Source: Zoogloeaceae bacterium
Lineage (GTDB): Bacteria > Pseudomonadota > Gammaproteobacteria > Burkholderiales > Rhodocyclaceae
Assembly: GCA_024235675.1 (NCBI GenBank)
Contig: JACKLZ010000002.1
Span: 553,501 to 617,500, forward strand
DNA length: 64,000 nucleotides
Direction of reading: 5' to 3'
Shown piece after piece: positions 36,901 through 43,702 of the stretch. Numbering within the stretch: the first letter of the stretch is position 1; each line of letters starts with the position of its first letter. Position numbers and translations under genes: made by a program. The notes under the pieces are model-generated. The model saw only the letters and a list, made by a program, of their open reading frames with translations, did no database searches and was not told where the DNA came from.

Positions 36901-37593
36901 GCGCACCTGACCGCGTATCAGGATGCGGCCTACGCCGATCGCTACACCGCGCTGGTCGAGCGTGTGCGCAGGGCTGAAGCCGCGCTGGTCGGTACCGATG
37001 CGCTTTTGCGCCTGACCGAGGCGGTGGCCTTCGGCTACGCCAAGCTGCTGGCCTACAAGGACGAGTACGAGGTGGCGCGCCTGTACACCGACGGCCGCTT
37101 CATGGAGGCATTGCGCGACACCTTCGAAGGCGATCTCAAGCTCAGCTTCCACATGGCACCGCCGCTGCTGGCCAAAGTCGACGCGGCCGGCCGCCTGATC
37201 AAGCGCGACTTCGGCCCGTGGCTGATGCGCGCCATGCGCTGGCTGGCCCGCGGCAAGCGCCTGCGCGGCGGCATCTTCGACCCCTTTGGCCGCACGGCCG
37301 AGCGCCGGATGGAGCGCGGGCTGGCGCTCGCCTATCCCGAGTTGATCGACGCCCTGCTCAAGCGACTCTGCGCAGCCAATCTTGCTGAGGCGGTCGCACT
37401 GGCCGAGCTCCCCCGTCTGTTACGCGGCTTCGGTCATGTCAAACAGGCTGGCCTGCAGACAGTCGCAAAACAGGAGGCGCCACTGGCCCAGGCCTTGGGC
37501 GTCAGGCCGATATTTGCTGACGCACTGGCGGCACTGCCGCAGATCACGGACAGCCCGTCCTTCAGAGGTATTCCGGTCGTTTCCGGGAAGTGA
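33994..37593 (+). CDS. Indolepyruvate ferredoxin oxidoreductase, fused subunits
   Basis: This 1199-residue cytoplasmic TPP and Fe-S enzyme oxidatively decarboxylates arylpyruvates (and possibly other 2-oxoacids from amino-acid breakdown) to acyl-CoA with ferredoxin. The alpha-like region has FISGYRGSPLGGYD and the Cys motif GCPHNSSTKVPEGS (about residue 456). The TPP site LGDGTYFHSG is near 516. Ferredoxin-like cysteines CEGCGDCGTQSNC are near 657 and CNKDFSCVQGFC near 690. The gamma-like region begins ITGVGGTGVVTVGAL near 748. GGAGAGAG precedes the ATG. The broken Lrp gene lies upstream. A histidine kinase converges 23 bases downstream. Confidence 0.95.
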   Translation: MRHPEPRVSAPTAAPTLLVDTQVNLARPDYTLRDALGADRGVVFLTGIQALVRLPLMQAQLDRSRGLNTAGFISGYRGSPLGGYDIALGKAQKHLDAAGIAFQPAINEELGGTAVLGSQQVETDDQRTVDGVFAIWYGKGPGVDRAGDALKHGNAYGASPHGGVLAVLGDDHGCVSSSMPHQSDLTLKAWHMPVIHPGNVAEYLEFGLYGWALSRFSGNWVGVKAISEVVESGMTVDLDAVRHDFPPPADYTPPADGLHYRWPDLPSLALEARLADKLDAVRAFARVNSIDRWIRATPKATLGIVTVGKAHFDFLEVLRRLELTLDDLADAGIRIYKVGLVFPLEPTRIDTLVEGLDEVLVIEEKAPVVEEQIQTLLFNRPGARPRVIGKIAADGTPLLSALGELRPSRIMPVFAHWLAMHRPALDRLSHVCDFTAPEVLSNAGDAVRRLPYFCSGCPHNSSTKVPEGSVAQAGIGCHFMASWMDRSTTGLIQMGGEGADWSAHARFTRRPHVFQNLGDGTYFHSGSLAIRQAIAAHANITYKILYNDVVAMTGGQAHDGVISVERIARQVEAEGVKRLAVVSDEPEKYDGAGALFPPGTTFHHRREMDTVQRTLRDIEGVTALIYDQTCAAEKRRRRKKNAFPDPDRRIFINPEVCEGCGDCGTQSNCLSVIPLETPLGRKRQIEQSSCNKDFSCVQGFCPSFVSVAGATLKKRVGKLDAATLAHLIHDLPTPHTHLDDAPYDLLITGVGGTGVVTVGALVSMAAHLDGLASSQLDFMGFAQKGGAVLAFIRWAKTPDLLNQVRIDTQQADLLLACDLVVGASAEALQTVRHGRTRIIASEHQNPTDRFVRDPDAQLHADALLDKLRFAAGDDAMESVDAYDLALRLLGDSIGANILLLGYAWQRGRVPVSLAAIERAIALNGVAADSNRMAFHLGRLAAEKPEAVLALAEEPAHKTLTLDALIAHRVAHLTAYQDAAYADRYTALVERVRRAEAALVGTDALLRLTEAVAFGYAKLLAYKDEYEVARLYTDGRFMEALRDTFEGDLKLSFHMAPPLLAKVDAAGRLIKRDFGPWLMRAMRWLARGKRLRGGIFDPFGRTAERRMERGLALAYPELIDALLKRLCAANLAEAVALAELPRLLRGFGHVKQAGLQTVAKQEAPLAQALGVRPIFADALAALPQITDSPSFRGIPVVSGK

Positions 37594-37594
37594 C

Positions 37595-37631
37595 CCGACG
37601 CCGGCCGGCGCTCCGCTCAGGCGGGCGTCGG
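37595..37631. terminator. Palindrome between convergent genes
   Basis: Arms CCGACGCC (37595-37602) and GGCGTCGG (37624-37631) flank the stop of the histidine kinase gene, with a nested CCGGCCGG palindrome. There is no T-tract on either strand. It may act as a bidirectional stop for the two convergent genes. Confidence 0.35.
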
Positions 37632-39299
37632 CCGCACCCGCGGCAGACACACGCGAAACGTCGTGCCCTCGCCCACGGTGCTGCGCACGTCAATTCGCCC
37701 GCCGTGCTTTTCGACAATACCGTAAGACAATGCCAGCCCCAGCCCGGTGCCTTGCCCGACCGGCTTGGTGGTAAAGAAGGGGTCAAACAGCCGGCCGAGA
37801 TTTTCGGCCGGAATGCCGCAGCCGGAGTCGGCCACCTCCACCCACACCTCGGCCTCGTCATCGCTCACACCGGTACGCAAGGTGATGGTGCCGGGGTCGG
37901 CGATCGCATGGCCGGCGTTGACGATCAGATTGAGAAAGACCTGGTTCAGTTGCGACGGCAGGCATTCGAGCTCCGGCGTATCGCCGTACTCCCGGTTCAC
38001 TGTCACCCGGTGCTTCATGTCCGTCAGCGCGATATTTGCGCTGGCATTGAGACCGGTCTCCAGCGAGGCCATCTGCCATTGATCGTTGCCGCCGGATCGT
38101 GAAAAATCGCGCAGATCCTGCACGATGCGGCGCACCCGGTCGAGCCCGTCGCGGGATTCGTCGAGCAGCGCGACGATGTCATCGCGGACGAAATCGAGAT
38201 CGGCCTCGGCGCGGGCGGCCTCGAACGCCCGCAAGGCCGCACTCCCCTCGGGCGCGACTTCTCGCAAACTTCGCTCGCAGGTGTCGGCCAGCGCCAGCAG
38301 GTTGCCCACATAGGTGCCCAGCGTCGACAGATTGGCGCTGACAAATCCGACGGGGTTGTTGATTTCATGGGCCACGCCCGCCGCCAGCTGACCGATCGAG
38401 GCCAGCTTTTCGGTCTGCACCAGTTGCTGGTGCGTAGTCGCCAGCGCGGCATTCGCGGCTTCGAGCTCAGCGTTGCGCTCCTTGAGCGCTTCTTCCGTGT
38501 GCATCAGCGAGGTCACATCCTGGCCGATGGTGAACAATCCGATCACCTCGCCATTCGGCGCCCGATGCGGTGAAGAGCTGACCTGCAGATAGCCCGCGCT
38601 TCCGTCGGGCCGGGTAAAGGGCCGTTGATAGGCGGTCGTCTCGCCATTGAGCGCCCGCCGGAAATAGCCCTCAATCTCGGGATAGACTTCATCGCCGACC
38701 AGGTCGCGCAAGGTTTTGCCCGCGTCTCCCGTCGCCACGCCACCAAAGACCAGCTCGCGTTGATTGCTGTACACGCAGCGCAGATCCGCATCAAAAAAGG
38801 ACAGCTTGCCCGGCACGTTGGCCATCACCAGGTCGAGCTGCCTGGCGCGCGCTTCGGCCTCGCGCTCGGCGCGCTTGCGTGCTGTGATATCCGTCCAGAT
38901 CGTGACAAAGCCGCCGCCGGGCAACGGCTCACCCCGTACATCCAGCACCGCCCCATCCGGGCGGTCACGCTCAAACTGATGCGGCTCCCGCTTGCGGCTA
39001 AGCTCGACCAAGTCGTCCGCCTGCACCTCCGGATCGCCATCGCCATATTCGCCGCGCCGGGCGTTGAATAAAAACAGCTCCCGCAGCATCGGCATTCCGG
39101 GGGTAAATAGACTGTCGGGGAAATCCAGCAACTGGCGCGCCTTGCGATTGAAGATGCGCACCTTGAGCGCTGCATCCACCAGCGCCACGCCAACGGGCAG
39201 GTTGTCCATCAAGACATGGATTTCCGCCGGATCGAGCGCCCCATCCTCGGCGAGGGCTTCGTTCGCCAGCTCTGCGACTGCGTTGGACAAATCGGTCAT
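37617..39299 (-). CDS. Soluble PAS-PAS sensor histidine kinase
   Basis: This 560-residue kinase has no membrane segment. An N-terminal PAS_7-like domain (about 25-145: LPVGVALVDAALKVRIFNRKA, ending WTDITARKRAE) is followed by a second PAS (about 150-265: KLSFFDADLRCVYSN, ending IGQDVTSL). A coiled coil (270-300) leads to the dimerisation domain with GVAHEINNP (His311), then the N box NLIVNAGHAI, G1 box DSGCGIP and FFTTKPVGQGTGLGLALSY. No response regulator gene is adjacent, so its partner is elsewhere. The signal is unknown; two PAS domains could sense redox state or small ligands. Confidence 0.93.
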   Translation of the reverse strand: MTDLSNAVAELANEALAEDGALDPAEIHVLMDNLPVGVALVDAALKVRIFNRKARQLLDFPDSLFTPGMPMLRELFLFNARRGEYGDGDPEVQADDLVELSRKREPHQFERDRPDGAVLDVRGEPLPGGGFVTIWTDITARKRAEREAEARARQLDLVMANVPGKLSFFDADLRCVYSNQRELVFGGVATGDAGKTLRDLVGDEVYPEIEGYFRRALNGETTAYQRPFTRPDGSAGYLQVSSSPHRAPNGEVIGLFTIGQDVTSLMHTEEALKERNAELEAANAALATTHQQLVQTEKLASIGQLAAGVAHEINNPVGFVSANLSTLGTYVGNLLALADTCERSLREVAPEGSAALRAFEAARAEADLDFVRDDIVALLDESRDGLDRVRRIVQDLRDFSRSGGNDQWQMASLETGLNASANIALTDMKHRVTVNREYGDTPELECLPSQLNQVFLNLIVNAGHAIADPGTITLRTGVSDDEAEVWVEVADSGCGIPAENLGRLFDPFFTTKPVGQGTGLGLALSYGIVEKHGGRIDVRSTVGEGTTFRVCLPRVRPTPA

Positions 39300-39426
39300 T
39301 CCCTCTCCTCCGAGGCCTCGGGCGGCAATGCGACATCCCGTCTTTCACTATGTCGGCATCAGCGGGCCAGACTTGAACGCCGCGGCTTGACCGCAGGGCA
39401 CACCGCTCGCAACACTGACACCTGCC

Positions 39427-40488
39427 ATGAGCACATCACCCCCCAAAGGCCGCGGCACCACCCACGCGCCGGACAGCCGATTTCTCGACTGGCAGCGCTC
39501 GCCCTGCGACGACGGCTGGCCGCAAGACGCGCCCACGCCGCCGTTTCGCACGCAGCTGCAGATCGACACCGCGCGCCGTGTCATCACCACCAACCAGTCG
39601 CCCGACGTACCGTTTGAGCAGTCCATCAACCCCTACCGCGGCTGCGAACACGGCTGCGTATATTGCTTTGCCCGGCCGAGCCATGCCTATCTGGGTCTGT
39701 CGCCGGGGCTGGATTTCGAAACCCGGTTGGCGTGGAAGCCCGACGCCGCCACGCTGCTGCGTGCCGAATTGTCCGCCCGCCGCTATCGCTGCTCGCCCAT
39801 CGCCCTCGGCGTCAATACCGACGCCTACCAGCCGGTGGAACGCCAGCTCGGCGTGACGCGCGACATCCTCAAAGTGCTGGCCGAATGCCACCACCCGGTG
39901 GTGATCATCACCAAATCCGCGCTGATCGAACGCGATCTCGACATCCTCGGACCGATGGCGCGAGATGGTCTGGTGCAGGTGATGATCTCGGTCACTACGC
40001 TCGTCACCGAACTGGCCCGCACGCTGGAGCCGCGCGCGACCGCGCCGCGACGACGGCTGCGAACGATTCGCACGCTGGCCGAGGCGGGCGTGCCGGTCGG
40101 CGTGCTGTTCGCACCGCTGATTCCGGCGCTCAATGACGAGGAGATGGAAGCCGTGTTGGCTGAAGCGAGCGCACACGGCGCCTGCACGGCCGGCTATGGC
40201 TTGCTACGCCTGCCGCGTGAGGTGGGGCCGCTGTTCGAGCGCTGGTTGTCCGAGCACGCCCCGGGACGCGCGGCGCACGTGATGAGCCTGATCCGCCAGT
40301 TGCGTGGCGGCCGGGTGAACGACGCGCGCTTCGGTGAGCGCATGCGCGGCACCGGCCTGTTTGCCGATCTGTATCGGCAGCGCTTTGCGCTGGCCTGCAA
40401 GCAACGTGGTCTCGCGCCACGCCATGTGGCGCTGGACACCGGGCGCTTCACGCCACCCGGCGCTGACCGGCAAGGCCAGTTGTTTTAG
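39427..40488 (+). CDS. PA0069-family radical SAM protein (SplB-like)
   Basis: This 353-residue radical SAM protein has the cluster motif CEHGCVYCF (C-x3-C-x2-C, residues about 75-83) within NPYRGCEHGCVYCFARPSH. The N-terminal RGTTHAPDSRFLDW and later ITKSALIERDLDIL and GVLFAPLIPALND are typical of the PA0069 family, related to spore photoproduct lyase but not shown to repair DNA. The reaction is unknown. The 127-base spacer to the divergent kinase gene shows nothing beyond weak promoter-like sequence. The 3' end overlaps the convergent PilJ-motif gene by 4 bases. Confidence 0.85.
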   Translation: MSTSPPKGRGTTHAPDSRFLDWQRSPCDDGWPQDAPTPPFRTQLQIDTARRVITTNQSPDVPFEQSINPYRGCEHGCVYCFARPSHAYLGLSPGLDFETRLAWKPDAATLLRAELSARRYRCSPIALGVNTDAYQPVERQLGVTRDILKVLAECHHPVVIITKSALIERDLDILGPMARDGLVQVMISVTTLVTELARTLEPRATAPRRRLRTIRTLAEAGVPVGVLFAPLIPALNDEEMEAVLAEASAHGACTAGYGLLRLPREVGPLFERWLSEHAPGRAAHVMSLIRQLRGGRVNDARFGERMRGTGLFADLYRQRFALACKQRGLAPRHVALDTGRFTPPGADRQGQLF

Positions 40489-41321
40489 GCCGGCTTGGCC
40501 AGTGCTTCGTACAGACCGACGACCAGATTGAGCTGTTCGAGAATCCGTTCGCTGGTTGTTGCGATGGCCTGCAGCGCCTTGGGCGAATTGCCTTGCCCGA
40601 GTGCGTTCTGGAAAAAGAACCACTGCTGATCGGCCAGGGCGAGTTCGCTGGTGATCTGCGCCGTGTTCTGGGGCGCCGCCTTGAGCAGTTCCAGCGCCGT
40701 GATGAACTCCTCGCGCGCCTTGGCGAGCGCGTCGACCGAGGCCTGTGTCTCGACACCATAGCGGGCAAAGTAGACAAATTTGGCCATGCGCTGCGAGAGC
40801 ATCCGCTGACGACCCGCGACGTTGATCAGTCGCCCCTCGGTCGTGCCGGAGGCGCGCTCGTAGGCCTGCGTCGCCGCGTGAGCGGCACTGAGCACGGCCT
40901 CATTCCGGACATAGATTTGCGCCGCACTGTCGGGCGACGGCGGCACCAGCAGCGCCGCGCGATAGCTCTGCCAGTCGGCACTCAGCTGCACCAGCGCCGT
41001 CTGTACGTCGGCGGTCGGTTGCAACCGGGACAACTCAAGCATCTGCGTCTCGAACAGCGCCATCGATGATTGCAGGACTTTGGTGCCCACACTCGGGGTC
41101 ACCGCAAGCGCCTGCATCAACCACGCCTTGGCGCAGCGCTGCGATAGCATGCGCTGACGACCGGCCTTGTTGATCGCCTCTGGCACCGTCAGCGACGCCT
41201 CGGCAGCCGCCGGCAAAGCCGCTGGCGCGGCAAACACGCGTGGCATCGCCAGTGCGCCTGCGCCGGCCAGACAGGCCTTGATTACATTCCGTCTGTGCAT
41301 CATCTCGTCACCAAAATTCAC
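40485..41321 (-). CDS. Tat-exported protein with two PilJ N-terminal motifs
   Basis: This 278-residue protein begins with a probable twin-arginine signal, HRRNVIKACLAGAGALAM, ending near VFAAPA. The mature part contains two copies of the PilJ_N (PF13675-type) motif, INKAGRQRMLSQRCAK (50-65) and INVAGRQRMLSQRMAK (166-181), each within helical sequence. The motif resembles the P-box of NarX-type sensors, which binds nitrate or nitrite. There is no kinase, chemotaxis or membrane domain after it, so the product should be a free periplasmic four-helix sensor or binding protein. ATG codons at residues 7 and 8 are alternative starts. It follows tldD by 71 bases. Confidence 0.8.
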   Translation of the reverse strand: MNFGDEMMHRRNVIKACLAGAGALAMPRVFAAPAALPAAAEASLTVPEAINKAGRQRMLSQRCAKAWLMQALAVTPSVGTKVLQSSMALFETQMLELSRLQPTADVQTALVQLSADWQSYRAALLVPPSPDSAAQIYVRNEAVLSAAHAATQAYERASGTTEGRLINVAGRQRMLSQRMAKFVYFARYGVETQASVDALAKAREEFITALELLKAAPQNTAQITSELALADQQWFFFQNALGQGNSPKALQAIATTSERILEQLNLVVGLYEALAKPA

Positions 41322-41392
41322 AAATTGCGTGCATGGTGTAACGACGCGCTTTTGGATTCCTTAATACAAAACAATCGGCCGGCGGGTCTGGA

Positions 41393-42838
41393 TCAAGCAG
41401 TGCCACCCACGGTGAGCCGATCGATGCGCAAAGTGGGCTGTCCGACGCCCACCGGCACGCTCTGGCCATCCTTGCCGCAGGTACCGACGCCGGGGTCGAG
41501 CGCCATGTCGTTGCCGATCATGGCCACCCGGGTGAGCGCGTCGGGGCCGTTGCCGATCAGGGTCGCGCCCTTGACCGGCCGGGTGACTTTGCCCTTCTCG
41601 ATGAGGTAGGCCTCGGCGGTCGAAAACACGAATTTGCCCGAGGTGATATCCACCTGACCGCCGCCGAAATTGACGGCATACAGCCCGCGATCGACCGAGG
41701 CGAGGATCTCTTGCGGATCGTGGCCACCGCCCAGCATGTAGGTATTGGTCATGCGCGGCAGCGGCAGATGGGCAAAGGACTCGCGCCGACCATTTCCGGT
41801 GGGCGCCGCGCCCATCAGGCGGGCGTTGAGCATGTCCTGCATGTAGCCGGTGAGCACGCCGTCTTCGATCAGGGTGGTGCACTGGGTCGGGTTGCCCTCG
41901 TCATCGACGCTGAGCGAGCCACGACGATCGGCCAGGGTGCCGTCGTCGACCACGGTCACGCCCTTGGCCGCCACCTGCTGGCCGATGCGGCCGGCAAAGG
42001 CCGAACTGCCCTTGCGGTTGAAGTCGCCCTCCAGGCCGTGGCCGATGGCTTCGTGCAGCAAGATGCCGGGCCAGCCCGAACCGAGCACGACCGTCATGGT
42101 GCCGGCCGGCGCCGGGTCGGCCGAGAGATTCACGCTGGCCTGATGCACGGCGGCACGGGCGTATTCGCGCAGGCGCGCGTCGTCGAACCAGGCGTAGTCG
42201 AAACGGCCACCGCCGCCGCCGCTGCCCTGCTCGCGCTTGCCGCCCTCTTCCATGATGACCGAGATCGACACCCGCACCAGCGGCCGCACATCGGCGGCCA
42301 GGTGGCCGTCGTTGCGGGCAACGAGAATGGTCTCCCACGAGCCCACCAGATGCGCCATCACCTCTTTGACCCGGCTGTCTTCGGCGCGAGCGAACTGCTC
42401 AAGGCGCTCGAGCAGACGCACCTTGTCGGTGTCGGCCAGCGAAAGGAACGGATCGACGTTGTGGTAGCGCGAGGGCACCGCGATCGGCTTGCCAATCCGG
42501 GTGCTGCCACTGCCGCCGGCCTCGCCAATGGCGCGGGTCGCGTCGGCCGCGGCCAGCAGGGCCGTCAGGCTGATATCGTCGGAATAGGCAAAGGCGGTTT
42601 TCTCGCCACTGATGGCGCGCACGCCGACGCCCTGATCGATATTGAAACTGCCCGATTTGACGATGCCCTCTTCCAGGCTCCAGGCCTCGGTGCGGTGGTA
42701 CTGGAAGTACAGATCGGAGTAATCGAGTTGATGGGCGTGCATCTGGCCGAAGACACGTTCGAGCACCGACAGATCAAGCCCGGTCGGCGTCAGGAGGTGG
42801 CTCTCGGCAATGGTCAGCGCTTCGGAATGATGGGTCAT
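41393..42838 (-). CDS. tldD: Metalloprotease subunit TldD
   Basis: TldD acts with TldE (PmbA) as a zinc protease that degrades unfolded peptides and matures microcin or CcdA-type substrates. The 481-residue protein contains the active-site helix HEAIGHGLEGD (HExxxH, residues 262-267) and the zinc-ligand region MTNTYMLGGGHDPQEI. A glycine-rich loop (about 206-211, GSGGGGG) is normal in the family. The partner gene tldE is not in the window. It is the third gene of the yhdP-nitrilase-tldD group, 47 bases after the nitrilase gene. Confidence 0.96.
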   Translation of the reverse strand: MTHHSEALTIAESHLLTPTGLDLSVLERVFGQMHAHQLDYSDLYFQYHRTEAWSLEEGIVKSGSFNIDQGVGVRAISGEKTAFAYSDDISLTALLAAADATRAIGEAGGSGSTRIGKPIAVPSRYHNVDPFLSLADTDKVRLLERLEQFARAEDSRVKEVMAHLVGSWETILVARNDGHLAADVRPLVRVSISVIMEEGGKREQGSGGGGGRFDYAWFDDARLREYARAAVHQASVNLSADPAPAGTMTVVLGSGWPGILLHEAIGHGLEGDFNRKGSSAFAGRIGQQVAAKGVTVVDDGTLADRRGSLSVDDEGNPTQCTTLIEDGVLTGYMQDMLNARLMGAAPTGNGRRESFAHLPLPRMTNTYMLGGGHDPQEILASVDRGLYAVNFGGGQVDITSGKFVFSTAEAYLIEKGKVTRPVKGATLIGNGPDALTRVAMIGNDMALDPGVGTCGKDGQSVPVGVGQPTLRIDRLTVGGTA

Positions 42839-42885
42839 GTGCGTCCAGTGGGGTCGCCGCCAGAGGCGCGACCCGTTCAGTCAAT

Positions 42886-43701
42886 TCAGGGAAGGCGGCG
42901 GTGAGACAGCGCCGGCAAGCGGGTTCGCACATCGCGGATGCGCGCGGGGTCCATCTCGGCCACCACCACGCCGGGCCCCTCAGCCCGTCGCGCCAGCACC
43001 TCACCCCAGGGGTCGATGATCAGTGTATCGCCATAGGTGCGTCGGCCGCTGGGATGGCGTCCGCCTTGGGCTGGTGCCATCACATAGCACTGGTTTTCGA
43101 TGGCGCGGGCACGTAGCAGCACCTCCCAGTGGGCCAGCCCGGTGGTGTAGGTAAAGGCCGCGGGCAGGACGATCAGATCGACCACGCCCATGGCGCGAAA
43201 CATCTCGGGAAAGCGCAGGTCGTAACACACCGACAACCCAACCCGGCCACAGGGCGCGTCGAAGCAAACGATCGCCTCGCCCGGCTCGATGGTCTCGGCT
43301 TCGTCATAGCGCTCGGCGCCGTTGTCGAAACCGAACAAGTGAATCTTGTCGTAACGCGCCACCCGCTCACCCGCCGGGTTGAACACCAGCGTGGCATTGC
43401 GCACCTTGTCGCCCGCGTCGGCGACCAGCGGCGTGGTGCCACCGATCAGCCAGACGCCGTGGCGCTTGGCGGCCTCCTGCAAAAACTGCTGGATCGGGCC
43501 GTTGCCGTCGCGCTCACGCAGGCGCACCTTGTCGTCTTCATCACTGCTGATCAGCGGGAAGTATTCGGGCAGTGCGACCACCTGCGCGCCGGCCTGCGCC
43601 GCCTCGGCCACCAGATCGCCGGCGGTCGCCAGGTTTTCGGCCACATCCGGGCCCGAAACGGTCTGGATCGCGGCGATGCGCACGGGCGCGTCGAAACTCA
43701 T
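42886..43701 (-). CDS. Carbon-nitrogen hydrolase (Nit2/omega-amidase-like)
   Basis: This 271-residue nitrilase-superfamily amidase has the full catalytic triad: Glu46 in ALPEYFPL, Lys119 in YDKIHLFGFD and Cys159 in LSVCYDLRFPE. Members of this branch hydrolyse deaminated glutathione or omega-amides such as alpha-ketoglutaramate as metabolite repair; which applies is not decided by sequence. It starts one base after the yhdP stop, so it is translationally close-coupled, the usual yhdP-nit-tldD arrangement of betaproteobacteria. Confidence 0.93.
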   Translation of the reverse strand: MSFDAPVRIAAIQTVSGPDVAENLATAGDLVAEAAQAGAQVVALPEYFPLISSDEDDKVRLRERDGNGPIQQFLQEAAKRHGVWLIGGTTPLVADAGDKVRNATLVFNPAGERVARYDKIHLFGFDNGAERYDEAETIEPGEAIVCFDAPCGRVGLSVCYDLRFPEMFRAMGVVDLIVLPAAFTYTTGLAHWEVLLRARAIENQCYVMAPAQGGRHPSGRRTYGDTLIIDPWGEVLARRAEGPGVVVAEMDPARIRDVRTRLPALSHRRLP

Positions 43702-43702
43702 G

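Noticed and set aside
35452..37152. A 566-codon minus-strand frame inside the indolepyruvate oxidoreductase gene
   Set aside because: Val/Gly/His-rich antisense translation; the plus-strand frame carries the TPP and Fe-S motifs.
39300..39426. Possible riboswitch or small RNA in the kinase/radical SAM spacer
   Set aside because: Only 127 bases with no conserved stem set or recognisable aptamer core; ordinary divergent promoter space is sufficient.
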